Source of the DNA: Dysgonomonas sp. PH5-45
Lineage (GTDB): Bacteria > Bacteroidota > Bacteroidia > Bacteroidales > Dysgonomonadaceae
NCBI RefSeq assembly: GCF_029893235.1
Contig: NZ_JARXWE010000021.1
Location: 1 to 53,172, forward strand
Reading direction: 5' to 3'
Length of the DNA: 53,172 nt
Positions 5,703 through 13,687 of this stretch are shown in pieces. The translations under genes were made by a program, and so were the position numbers. The notes beneath the pieces were generated by a model, which saw only the letters and a list, made by a program, of their open reading frames with translations, was not told where the DNA came from and did not search any database. Numbering within the stretch: position 1 is the stretch's first letter; every line of letters begins with the position of its first letter.

Positions 5703-8030
5703 ATGGAAGATTTACTTCAACAACTGAATGAATCGCAACGGGCTGCTGTTGAGTTTTGTGACGGACCTTCGCTCGTAATAGCGGGTGCGGGCTCGGGCAA
5801 GACACGTGTACTGACCTACAAGATAGCCTATTTATTGAAATTGGGTTTACCTCCGCAAAACATTCTTGCTCTTACCTTTACCAACAAAGCGGCACGCGAA
5901 ATGCGCGAGCGTGTAGGACAGTTGGTTGGCGAACACGTTGCCCGCCGGTTGTGGATGGGAACGTTTCACTCCATTTTTTCGAGAATATTACGTGCCGAAG
6001 CCGAAAGGATAGGCTTCGGGGCTACATATACCATTACCGATTCGGCCGATTCGCGCAATCTGATAAAGACCATTATCAAGGAGATGCAACTCGATGATAA
6101 ACTTTACAAACCGGGTATGGTACAGGCTGTGGTGTCGAGAGCAAAGAACGCTTTGGTATCGCCTGCCATGTATGCCCAAAACAAGGAAGTGTTGGAGCAT
6201 GACGCACGGGCTAAAGTTCCGCAGATAAAAGACATCTATCGTGAATATAACCGGAGGCTAAAAGCTTCGAACATGATGGATTTTGACGATTTGTTGTTTT
6301 ACACCAATCGTCTTTTTCTGGACAATCCGGAAGTTTTGAAAACTTATCAGGAGCGTTTTCAATATATCTTGGTAGATGAGTATCAGGACACAAACCGCTC
6401 GCAATATCAGATTGTGAGCCAACTTGCAGCCCTGCATCACCGTATTTGTGTGGTGGGCGACGATGCCCAAAGTATTTACGCTTTCCGTGGAGCAAATATA
6501 GATAACATTCTGCAGTTTAGCGGCGAATATACTAATGCACAAACGTTTAAACTGGAACGTAACTATCGTTCCACACAGAACATAGTTAATGCCGCAAGCA
6601 GCCTTATCAGCCGTAATGTGGAACAAATAAGGAAAAAAATTTATTCTGAAAACGAAGAAGGCGAAAAGTTGGAGCTGAGCAGTGCTTTTTCCGACTTTGA
6701 AGAAGGCCTTATCGTAGCCAATAAGATACAAGAATTGAGGCGGCAAAAACAAGAACCGTATAGCGATTTCGTTATCCTGTACAGAACAAATGCCCAATCA
6801 CGCATTTTTGAGGAGTCTTTACGCAAGCGCAATATCCCATACCGGATTTATGGCGGTTTGTCTTTCTATCAGCGTAAGGAAATAAAGGATGTGATAGCCT
6901 ATTTCCGTCTGGTAGTCAATCCTAACGACGAAGAAGCGCTGAAGCGTATCATAAATTTCCCTACTCGTGGCATTGGGCAAACAACACTCAGTAAGGTGGC
7001 CGAAGCAGCCCGATTGCATAACACGAGCCTTTGGCAGGTGGTATCCAACCCTTTGGCTTTCAACCTGAATATAAACGCAGGAACGGGACGTAAATTAGCA
7101 GATTTCCGTGAACTGATAGACAGCTTTATGCAACAGTTGCAAGAACTGTCGGCCTACGAGATGGCCTCTCTTATCGTCAAACAAAGCGGAATAGCCCGTG
7201 AGGCTTATCAGGATAATACACCCGAAGGAATGAGTCGGCAGGAAAACCTGCAAGAGTTGCTTGGTGGTATCAACGAATTTTGTGAAACCCGCCGCGAAGA
7301 AGGCGAAGAACAGATAGGCTTGATGGATTTCTTGGCCGAAGTATCTTTGCTGACCGACCAAGATACGGACAAAGAATCGGGTCACGAAAAAGTGACGATG
7401 ATGACCATTCACGCATCAAAAGGGCTGGAGTTTAAAAACGTATTTATTGTTGGGTTGGAAGAAGACCTTTTTCCCTCGTCAATGGCCAAATCGGAAACAC
7501 GGGGCTTGGAGGAAGAGCGCCGCTTGTTTTATGTGGCAATAACACGGGCAAAGGAGTTTTGTATGCTGACTTATGCTAAGAGCCGTTTCCGCAACGGACA
7601 AACCAATCCGTGCAATCCCAGCCGTTTTCTTCGCGAAATAGATACTTCGTTCCTTAACATCAGTGCAGGAGCTTTAAGTGGTGGTTTCAGTTCTGCAAAC
7701 GGCAATGGTTTTTGGGACAATGTCCGCCGGCAAAGAGAAGAAAGGGAAAGCAGCACTCCAATCAGAAACTACGAATCAAACCCTAAACCTGTAAGTACGC
7801 CTCCACCATCCAAAATGGTGAGTGTAAGGCATGCCACACCTAAATTATCGGCACAAACGGGAGTGGCAGATGTACCTGTTGGAGCAATGATAGAACACGA
7901 GCGCTTTGGCATAGGTAAAGTTCTTTCGGTTGAAGGAGCAGCCGAGAGTCGTAAAGCAACTGTTGAATTCCAGAATGCGGGAACCAAACAATTATTGTTG
8001 AAGTTTGCACGATTTAAGATAATAACTTAA
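5703..8030 (+). CDS. pcrA: PcrA/UvrD-type superfamily 1 DNA helicase
   Basis: This is an ATP-driven 3'-5' helicase for nucleotide-excision repair, mismatch repair and clearance of blocked replication forks. In 775 residues the SF1 motifs appear in order: the Q-like motif LNESQRAAV (8-16), Walker A GAGSGKT (28-34), LTFTNKAAREMRERV, the DEYQDTN Walker B, VGDDAQSIYAFRGA, LERNYRST, TIHASKGLEFKNVFI and VAITRAKE. The last 45 residues (IEHERFGIGKVLSVEG onward) are the Tudor-like RNA polymerase-binding tail found in PcrA/UvrD. A Ser/Pro-rich linker precedes it. The ATG at 5703 is the only sensible start. Confidence 0.95.
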   Translation: MEDLLQQLNESQRAAVEFCDGPSLVIAGAGSGKTRVLTYKIAYLLKLGLPPQNILALTFTNKAAREMRERVGQLVGEHVARRLWMGTFHSIFSRILRAEAERIGFGATYTITDSADSRNLIKTIIKEMQLDDKLYKPGMVQAVVSRAKNALVSPAMYAQNKEVLEHDARAKVPQIKDIYREYNRRLKASNMMDFDDLLFYTNRLFLDNPEVLKTYQERFQYILVDEYQDTNRSQYQIVSQLAALHHRICVVGDDAQSIYAFRGANIDNILQFSGEYTNAQTFKLERNYRSTQNIVNAASSLISRNVEQIRKKIYSENEEGEKLELSSAFSDFEEGLIVANKIQELRRQKQEPYSDFVILYRTNAQSRIFEESLRKRNIPYRIYGGLSFYQRKEIKDVIAYFRLVVNPNDEEALKRIINFPTRGIGQTTLSKVAEAARLHNTSLWQVVSNPLAFNLNINAGTGRKLADFRELIDSFMQQLQELSAYEMASLIVKQSGIAREAYQDNTPEGMSRQENLQELLGGINEFCETRREEGEEQIGLMDFLAEVSLLTDQDTDKESGHEKVTMMTIHASKGLEFKNVFIVGLEEDLFPSSMAKSETRGLEEERRLFYVAITRAKEFCMLTYAKSRFRNGQTNPCNPSRFLREIDTSFLNISAGALSGGFSSANGNGFWDNVRRQREERESSTPIRNYESNPKPVSTPPPSKMVSVRHATPKLSAQTGVADVPVGAMIEHERFGIGKVLSVEGAAESRKATVEFQNAGTKQLLLKFARFKIIT

Positions 8031-8096
8031 CAAACAACACTTTGAACTTTCGTCCGAAAAATTCATACTCCAAAATGTTTATTGACGATAAGTTTA

Positions 8097-8127
8097 TTGC
8101 CTTTTGCTTTTTAATTTCATACTTTTG
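8097..8127 (+). promoter_or_regulatory. Candidate promoter of tkt-rpiB
   Basis: TTG at 8097-8099 and TACTTTTG at 8120-8127 are separated by 20 bases, which fits the Bacteroidota -33/-7 pattern. The start codon is 33 bases downstream. Confidence 0.6.
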
Positions 8128-8160
8128 TCTCTGATTAATAGGAAAACCAATTTTTGAGCA

Positions 8161-10191
8161 ATGAACAATATAAATGTATTAAACCGAGCTGCCGATAATA
8201 TCCGCATATTGGCTGCTGCAATGGTAGAGAAAGCTAAATCGGGCCATCCCGGTGGTGCTATGGGAGGCGCAGACTTTATAAATGTTTTGTACTCCGAATT
8301 TATGGTTTTTGACCCTCAAAATCCCAGATGGGCGGGTCGCGACCGTTTTTTTCTCGATCCGGGGCATATGTCGCCAATGCTATATTCTCAACTGGCATTG
8401 ATCAACAAATTTTCGATCGACGATCTTAAACAATTCCGTCAGTGGGGCAGCGCAACACCCGGACATCCCGAATTGGACGTAGAACGGGGAATAGAAAATA
8501 CCTCAGGGCCACTCGGGCAAGGTCATGTATTTGCCGTTGGTGCCGCTATTGCCGCTAAATTCCTGAAAGCCCGTTTAGGCGAGCAAATGGGGCAAACAAT
8601 ATATGCTTTTATTTCGGACGGTGGAATACAGGAAGAAATATCGCAAGGAGCAGGTCGCATTGCCGGAACATTGGGGCTTGACAATCTTATTATGTTTTAC
8701 GATTCTAACGGCATCCAACTTTCTACCGAAACGAAAGACGTTACAGTTGAAGATACTGCCGCTAAATACCGTGCATGGGGATGGCATGTGATATCTATCG
8801 ACGGAAATGATGTTGCACAGATACGTGCCGCTTTGACCGAAGCAAAAGTCGAAAAAGAACGGCCTACGCTCATCATCGGACAAACCATTATGGGTAAAGG
8901 CGCGCGCAAGGAAGATGGATCGAGTTTCGAAAATAAAGTAGCCTCGCATGGTATGCCTTTAAGCGATGGTGGAGCTTCTATTGAACGAACAATTGAGAAT
9001 TTGGGTGGAAATCCCGAAAATCCGTTTGTTATTTTCCCCGAAGTAGCAGAGTTTTATGCAAACCGATTGAAGGAATTAGAAGCTATCGTTGCCGACAGGC
9101 ATGCAGCCGAAAAAGCATGGGCGCAACAAAATCCGGATTTGGCCAAGAAAAAAGAGCTTTGGTTTTCAGGCAAAATACCGAACATCGATTGGGCGGCCAT
9201 AGAGCAGAAAAACGATATAGCAACTCGTGCAGCATCGGCTACGGTTCTTGGTGTGTTGGCTCAGAATGTGGAGAATATGATTGTGTCGAGTGCCGACCTT
9301 TCGAACTCCGACAAAACCGATGGTTTCCTTAAATATACACAAGCATTCCGTAAGGGTGATTTTTCGGGAGCATTTTTTCAGGCCGGAGTTTGTGAGTTGA
9401 CAATGGCATGTGTTTGTATCGGTATGAGTTTGCATGGTGGTATCATTCCGGCGTGTGCAACTTTCTTTGTATTCTCCGATTATATGAAACCTGCCATCCG
9501 TATGGCCGCATTGATGGGTCAACCTGTTAAATTCATCTGGACTCACGACGCTTTCCGGGTAGGAGAAGACGGACCTACACACGAGCCTGTTGAACAGGAA
9601 GCTCAAATACGCTTGATGGAAAAACTGAAAAACCATCACGGGCAGAATTCAATGTTGGTGTTACGTCCTGCCGATGCTGCCGAAACAACTGTTTCGTGGC
9701 GAATGGCTATGGAAAATACCGACACGCCTACGGGCTTGATTCTATCTCGTCAGAATATTAAAGATCTGCCTACTATAACAGATTCTCGCTATGCAGATGC
9801 ACAGCAAGCGGAATATGGAGCTTATGTGGCTATTGATGATGCTGAGTTTGACGTTATTCTGTTGGCGTCCGGTTCGGAGGTATCCACCCTTATAGAGGGA
9901 GCCAAACTACTGAATGCCGATGGTGTGCGTACACGCATTGTTTCTGTTCCATCCGAAGGCTTATTCAGAAGCCAAGACAAAGAATATCAGAAATCTGTTT
10001 TGCCCGAAGGCTCCAAGATATTTGGCCTAACGGCAGGGTTGCCTGTAAATCTGCAAGGTTTGGTTGGCGATTCGGGACGTATTTGGGGCTTGGAGTCGTT
10101 CGGATTTTCTGCTCCATATAAGGTTTTGGACGAGAAACTGGGCTTTACTGCCGAGAATGTTTATAATCAAGTGAAAGACTTTTTAAAATAG
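8161..10191 (+). CDS. tkt: Transketolase
   Basis: This thiamine-diphosphate enzyme moves two-carbon units between sugar phosphates in the non-oxidative pentose phosphate pathway. The 676-residue length is full size. The N-terminal region carries the substrate and cofactor histidine motif SGHPGGAMGG (residues 27-36), then GPLGQGHVFAVGAA, ISDGGIQEE and YDSNGIQLS. The middle domain has THDAFRVGEDGPTHEPVEQEAQ, and the C-terminal domain begins near residue 535. rpiB starts 8 bases after the stop, so the two enzymes of pentose interconversion are co-transcribed. Confidence 0.97.
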   Translation: MNNINVLNRAADNIRILAAAMVEKAKSGHPGGAMGGADFINVLYSEFMVFDPQNPRWAGRDRFFLDPGHMSPMLYSQLALINKFSIDDLKQFRQWGSATPGHPELDVERGIENTSGPLGQGHVFAVGAAIAAKFLKARLGEQMGQTIYAFISDGGIQEEISQGAGRIAGTLGLDNLIMFYDSNGIQLSTETKDVTVEDTAAKYRAWGWHVISIDGNDVAQIRAALTEAKVEKERPTLIIGQTIMGKGARKEDGSSFENKVASHGMPLSDGGASIERTIENLGGNPENPFVIFPEVAEFYANRLKELEAIVADRHAAEKAWAQQNPDLAKKKELWFSGKIPNIDWAAIEQKNDIATRAASATVLGVLAQNVENMIVSSADLSNSDKTDGFLKYTQAFRKGDFSGAFFQAGVCELTMACVCIGMSLHGGIIPACATFFVFSDYMKPAIRMAALMGQPVKFIWTHDAFRVGEDGPTHEPVEQEAQIRLMEKLKNHHGQNSMLVLRPADAAETTVSWRMAMENTDTPTGLILSRQNIKDLPTITDSRYADAQQAEYGAYVAIDDAEFDVILLASGSEVSTLIEGAKLLNADGVRTRIVSVPSEGLFRSQDKEYQKSVLPEGSKIFGLTAGLPVNLQGLVGDSGRIWGLESFGFSAPYKVLDEKLGFTAENVYNQVKDFLK

Positions 10192-10199
10192 AAAAAGAT

Positions 10200-10661
10200 A
10201 TGGCTACTTTGGTATTACCTAAAACAGATAAGCCTGTGGGCATATGCAGCGATCATGCCGGATACGAGTTGAAAGCGTATTTAATTTCTTTATTCGAAGC
10301 TCAAGGTATTGCATACAAAGACTTCGGCACATATTCGTCCGACAGTTGCGATTATGCCGATTTTGCACATCCTTTGGCTGTGGCCGTAGAGAAAGAAGAA
10401 TGCTATCCGGGTATAGGTATTTGCGGTAGTGGAAATGGAATAAATATGACACTAAATAAGCATCAGGGCATTCGTTCTGCTTTGTGCTGGAATGCCGAGA
10501 TTGCAAGTTTGGCGCGGGCGCATAATGATGCAAATGTGATTGTGATGCCAGCCCGGTTTGTTTCGGAAGAAGAAGCCATAGATATACTTAACAAATTCTT
10601 CGAAACTGACTTTGAAGGAGGACGTCACCAAAAAAGAATAGACAAGATTCCTGTTCGGTGA
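10200..10661 (+). CDS. rpiB: Ribose-5-phosphate isomerase B
   Basis: RpiB interconverts ribose 5-phosphate and ribulose 5-phosphate, supplying substrate for the transketolase encoded directly upstream. The RpiB/LacAB fold is clear: ICSDHAGYELK (15-25), SCDYADFAHP (49-58), and the phosphate loop GICGSGNGINM (73-83) with the catalytic-type cysteine C75, followed by GIRSALCW. The length of 153 residues is usual. Separation from tkt is only 8 bases, and a terminator follows. Confidence 0.95.
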   Translation: MATLVLPKTDKPVGICSDHAGYELKAYLISLFEAQGIAYKDFGTYSSDSCDYADFAHPLAVAVEKEECYPGIGICGSGNGINMTLNKHQGIRSALCWNAEIASLARAHNDANVIVMPARFVSEEEAIDILNKFFETDFEGGRHQKRIDKIPVR

Positions 10662-10691
10662 TATAGTCTCACAACTCAGTAAAATATAAAG

Positions 10692-10730
10692 GATACCCTG
10701 TTGCAGAAAAATGTGATAGGGTATCTTTTT
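10692..10730 (+). terminator. Rho-independent terminator of tkt-rpiB
   Basis: GATACCCT (10692-10699) pairs with AGGGTATC (10718-10725) and is followed by TTTTTT. Confidence 0.85.
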
Positions 10731-10787
10731 TAGAATTAGAATATAGATAGAAAAACGTTTTTACGTATAATTTTATACCCTCGAAAG

Positions 10788-10819
10788 TTTCTCAAAAAAG
10801 AAATAATTATATACTTTTG
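10788..10819 (+). promoter_or_regulatory. Candidate promoter of tRNA-Lys
   Basis: TTTC at 10788-10791 and TACTTTTG at 10812-10819 are 20 bases apart, and the tRNA begins 22 bases after the -7 box. Confidence 0.6.
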
Positions 10820-10841
10820 CATCACCATAAAAAACAAATAC

Positions 10842-10917
10842 GACTCCGTAGCTCAGTTGGTAGAGCAAATGACTCTTAATCATTGGGTCGAGAGTTCGAG
10901 CCTCTCCGGGGTCACCA
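10842..10917 (+). tRNA. tRNA-Lys (anticodon CTT)
   Basis: A complete 76-nucleotide cloverleaf is present. The acceptor GACTCCG pairs with CGGGGTC (one G-T pair). The D stem is GCTC/GAGC. The anticodon stem AATGA/TCATT encloses the loop CTCTTAA with anticodon CTT, reading AAG. The T stem GAGAG/CTCTC encloses TTCGAGC. The 3' CCA is encoded. Confidence 0.96.
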
Positions 10918-10921
10918 TAAG

Positions 10922-10960
10922 AAAAGCTAATTATCAATATAAAAGATAGTTAGCTTTTTT
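10922..10960 (+). terminator. Terminator after tRNA-Lys
   Basis: AAAAGCTAA (10922-10930) pairs with TTAGCTTTT (10950-10958) and runs into a T tract. Confidence 0.75.
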
Positions 10961-11000
10961 GTTTTTTATCTTTATTTGCCATACCCGACAACATCAAACA

Positions 11001-11041
11001 AAAAACCTCCCAAATAGCCCAATCGCTACCGGAAGGTTTTT
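11001..11041 (-). terminator. Terminator of the ECF sigma operon
   Basis: AAAAACCT (11001-11008) and AGGTTTTT (11034-11041) form an A/T-flanked stem just beyond the stop codon of the last gene of the minus-strand operon 11068-13363. Confidence 0.7.
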
Positions 11042-11067
11042 CTACATTCATTTTATAATCAGTAAAT

Positions 11068-11862
11068 TCAAAAATCTATCATTACTCCAACAGAGTAGGT
11101 TTTTATATCGGGATTCTCATCATTTTTAAACATTGAAAAAGGCGAATAATAAGCAAATACACTGACATCGCCAATACCTGCCTGCAGCCTCAATTTTAAG
11201 TCTACGGTACGCATATTCAAATCGCGCCCTTGATTTTTTTTATGTTTACCTAAATCGTCATAATACTTCACTTGCGACTTCGAATAGTATTTGAAAAAAC
11301 CAACTACCCCACCCGAAACAAAAAACTTCTTATACTGATATTCCATCAAAACAGGTATAGACACATAGTGTGCCAATAATTTACTCGATTTGTAATCTAT
11401 ACCCTCAGGAGCAGGTTTAAATTGAGTTATACCATCAACTTTGGTCAAAGCAACATTATCGCTAAAATGGTAGCGTGCCCAATCCAAGCTAATACCCGAA
11501 ACAAACATCCAGTTAGAGTTCGCTATTTGCATTCCATAGTTGCAAATACCCACCGAAAACATATATGACTGGCTTTGTTTAAGTTTACCGCCCGAGATGT
11601 CGGAGTCGTCATAATTCAGAAAACTGAATCCGAACCCACTGCCCGACCTCGGAGACAACCATTTTTTAGGTCTGCGTTGCCAAAAAAAATTGACATTATA
11701 ATCCGCTCCATCAATAGAGACACTGCTGTTTTGGGTATCAATCGTTTCCGTATGCGACGTAACCTCGTTATTGGACAGATAAACCGTATCGGTTAGGTGC
11801 TCTTTGGCCGAGATTAACATTGCAGACAAGCAAAAAAAGGAGAGAATAAATAGTTTCTTCAT
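11068..11862 (-). CDS. Predicted outer-membrane beta-barrel protein
   Basis: The protein has 264 residues with a signal peptide (MKKLFILSFFCLSAMLISAK, cleavage near residue 20). Alternating aromatic/glycine strands such as SGFGFSFLNYDD, YMFSVGICNYGMQ and KFFVSGGVVGFFKYY follow, and it ends in SVGVMIDF, a terminal strand with final Phe as in outer-membrane barrels. I cannot assign a specific family; the PorT-like or OMP_b-brl groups are the nearest shape. It is the last gene of a four-gene unit headed by an ECF sigma factor, so it is probably a target or sensor of that envelope-response system. Confidence 0.75.
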   Translation of the reverse strand: MKKLFILSFFCLSAMLISAKEHLTDTVYLSNNEVTSHTETIDTQNSSVSIDGADYNVNFFWQRRPKKWLSPRSGSGFGFSFLNYDDSDISGGKLKQSQSYMFSVGICNYGMQIANSNWMFVSGISLDWARYHFSDNVALTKVDGITQFKPAPEGIDYKSSKLLAHYVSIPVLMEYQYKKFFVSGGVVGFFKYYSKSQVKYYDDLGKHKKNQGRDLNMRTVDLKLRLQAGIGDVSVFAYYSPFSMFKNDENPDIKTYSVGVMIDF

Positions 11863-11887
11863 AATATTTGATCTAATAAAATTTAAG

Positions 11888-12376
11888 TTATTGAATCTTC
11901 AATCGTTTGTTGTTCACGTAAATAAACAAGTCCTTCAGTTTAGACAACTCATAATCTAATTGCTGGGGAGAAAAGCTTCCTTTCAGGTAAACCAGTGTTA
12001 TTTTTTTCGATTTATTTTTAAATAGAATATATTCGTACGCTTGTGTTTTTTTACCATCTCTTACCAAATATGTACCCGATTCTACTTTACCGTTTTTTTT
12101 CAGTTCAGAAATCTTACTGCCTTTTTCTATATCAGTATGAACGGCTTGAAGCACGGTTGTAAGCTTTTCCGGAGTTTCGTCCAAAACCAAACTTTTATAG
12201 AAAGAAATCTTACTGCCTTGCGAAAGGATGTCGGACGAAAGCTGAACCATCACCGAGCCTTTTTGTTTGCCATACTTATCAAAACAGTTTTTTATTTTCA
12301 TATTCTCCTGTCCAAATGCAGTTAAAAATAGCATTTGACTCATAACGAATAGTATTATTATTTTCAGTAGTTTCAT
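11888..12376 (-). CDS. Small exported protein of unknown function (ECF operon)
   Basis: The product has 162 residues with a signal peptide ending near VMSQMLFLTAFGQ (about residue 22). The mature part is a mix of basic helices and strands without recognisable motifs. It resembles the small secreted DUF4252/DUF6108-type proteins found in ECF-sigma operons of Bacteroidota, but the match is by general shape and context only. It lies between the anti-sigma-like gene (13 bases) and the barrel gene (25 bases) and should be translated from the same message. A role in sensing or buffering envelope damage is inference. Confidence 0.7.
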   Translation of the reverse strand: MKLLKIIILFVMSQMLFLTAFGQENMKIKNCFDKYGKQKGSVMVQLSSDILSQGSKISFYKSLVLDETPEKLTTVLQAVHTDIEKGSKISELKKNGKVESGTYLVRDGKKTQAYEYILFKNKSKKITLVYLKGSFSPQQLDYELSKLKDLFIYVNNKRLKIQ

Positions 12377-12389
12377 CGTATAGTTTAGT

Positions 12390-12854
12390 TTATTGGATAA
12401 ATGACTCTAAAACAGAAATCTGAGAATCAATAGCATCAGCATCTAAGTCCGAAACATTGTTGATTGATACAATAGCTTGCGTTCTGACAATCTCTTTATC
12501 AGATATTTTTTTGCCGTCAATATAGACTATCGATTTTGAAGTCTCGGTATCGTTGTTAAGATAAACAGCCCGTCCTATAAAAAAGAGTAAAAAACTTGAG
12601 GCAATACCTATATAAAGGTATATTGGCAAGCGTTTTTTCTTTTTAGCCCTACTAACATTTGTGCTACCGGAGTCGGAAACCGAATCTATCCCTTTTTCGG
12701 CTTTTTCTTCACTGAAAAAACAAAATATAGGTGCATATATCCGATACCGTTCGTCGATATCACCTTGTTTAAAATATTGGCGCAAAAGCTTCTCTTCTTT
12801 CAAAGAAGTTTCACCTTCAAAATACCGGTCTATTATTTCCCCTATATCCTTCAT
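12390..12854 (-). CDS. Probable transmembrane anti-sigma factor
   Basis: The 154-residue protein has a cytoplasmic helical N-terminus (IGEIIDRYFEGETSLKEEK, residues 4-22) of the kind that holds ECF sigma factors in Bacteroidota. A basic linker (KKKKR at 71-75), one membrane helix at about 77-97 and a short periplasmic tail follow. It starts 2 bases beyond the stop of the sigma gene, the usual sigma/anti-sigma order. It lacks the zinc-binding HxxxCxxC motif and the FecR domain of nutrient-uptake anti-sigma factors, so a general envelope-stress role is more likely than iron or glycan sensing. Confidence 0.75.
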   Translation of the reverse strand: MKDIGEIIDRYFEGETSLKEEKLLRQYFKQGDIDERYRIYAPIFCFFSEEKAEKGIDSVSDSGSTNVSRAKKKKRLPIYLYIGIASSFLLFFIGRAVYLNNDTETSKSIVYIDGKKISDKEIVRTQAIVSINNVSDLDADAIDSQISVLESFIQ

Positions 12855-12856
12855 GT

Positions 12857-13363
12857 TTACTCTTTAATTATCTTGTTTATGTCGATAAATTTATCCCGCA
12901 CCCTTTTTCGGGCTCTTGATAAATTAACTGTCACAGCAGACACTTGTGTTCCAACAATTTCGGCAATCTCCGCCAATTCATATCCTTCAACATCGCGCAT
13001 CAGTATAATCTGCCGTTGCAATTCGGGCAATGTTTCTATGATTTTTTTTACTAGCCTAACGCTATCATTCAACTCTGTTCGGAAGTGAGGCGTTTCAGAA
13101 CTTTCGGCTATCTGCAAACCGTCGATAGGAACATTATACCGTCCACTCCTTAATTTATCAATACAAATATTCTTTACGGTTTGGATGGCAAAACCCTGAA
13201 CGTTTGGATGGACAAGTAGTTGCGACCTCACACTCCACAAGCGCAGCATTGCTTCTTGCACAGCATCTTCAGCATCACTGTTAGTAGCCAAAATATTCCT
13301 TGCCAGATTATACATTTTATCCCGCAGAGGCATTACTACCAATTTAAACTGTTTTATCTCCAT
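12857..13363 (-). CDS. ECF-type RNA polymerase sigma factor
   Basis: The 168-residue protein has sigma region 2 (LVMPLRDKMYNLARNIL, then SDAEDAVQEAMLRLW, residues 9-44) and region 4 (LPELQRQIILMRDVEGYELAEIAEI, about 115-139, followed by the recognition helix SAVTVNLSRARKRVR). It would direct RNA polymerase to promoters of its own operon and others when released by the downstream membrane protein. Gene order is sigma, anti-sigma, exported protein, outer-membrane barrel. The gene is divergent from metK, with 324 bases between the two start codons. Confidence 0.92.
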   Translation of the reverse strand: MEIKQFKLVVMPLRDKMYNLARNILATNSDAEDAVQEAMLRLWSVRSQLLVHPNVQGFAIQTVKNICIDKLRSGRYNVPIDGLQIAESSETPHFRTELNDSVRLVKKIIETLPELQRQIILMRDVEGYELAEIAEIVGTQVSAVTVNLSRARKRVRDKFIDINKIIKE

Positions 13364-13524
13364 CCTGCATTATATAACGAAGCTCATCAATATTTATAAC
13401 ATGATAACTGGTTTTATTTTTCTTTAAAGACACACTCCAATGCCACATAATAATGACTATCAATTAGTTGATTAAATATATAAGATTTTATATATTTTTA
13501 ATTCTATTTTTTAGCATAAAGATA

Positions 13525-13532
13525 TAACTTTG
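13525..13532 (+). promoter_or_regulatory. Candidate -7 box of metK
   Basis: TAACTTTG matches TAnnTTTG. Transcription would start near 13539, just before the SAM-II-like RNA, leaving a leader of about 150 bases. The -33 region is T-rich without a clear TTG. Confidence 0.55.
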
Positions 13533-13546
13533 CATTCAGTTTAGAA

Positions 13547-13597
13547 TGTGGAAAGATTTGTCTGCTTGCAACCACAGTAAAAAATGCTAAAACCGCC
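13547..13597 (+). promoter_or_regulatory. SAM-II-like riboswitch candidate upstream of metK
   Basis: The leader contains the ordered elements of the SAM-II aptamer as I remember it. P1 is UGUGG (13547-13551) with CCACA (13572-13576). The loop contains GAUUUG (13555-13560) and GCUUGCA (13564-13570). An A-rich linker is followed by GCUAAAA (13586-13592). UUGC (13566-13569) can pair with GC-AA of GCUAA to give the pseudoknot. The second half of the pseudoknot (the usual CC/GG pairing) is not evident by eye. Position between promoter and the S-adenosylmethionine synthetase gene strongly suits a SAM sensor. Its 3' end is 90 bases from the ATG, farther than is typical. Confidence 0.6.
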
Positions 13598-13610
13598 TTT
13601 TATTACTTCT

Positions 13611-13629
13611 TTGTACAATACTTGTACAA
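13611..13629 (+). promoter_or_regulatory. 19-bp palindrome in the metK leader
   Basis: TTGTACAATACTTGTACAA consists of two copies of the self-complementary octamer TTGTACAA separated by three bases. It can be a protein-binding operator, or in RNA an 8-bp hairpin with a UAC loop. It lies between the SAM-II-like RNA and the start codon, where an expression platform would be expected. No T tract follows, so it is not a terminator. Confidence 0.5.
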
Positions 13630-13687
13630 ACATCTCACAGACAAAACCTACCACTCATTAATTTTATATTTAAAAAATTATATTATT

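Noticed and set aside
10981-11060. Possible additional tRNA or small RNA after tRNA-Lys
   Set aside because: The repeated stems here are accounted for by the tRNA terminator and the terminator of the convergent operon; no cloverleaf can be formed.
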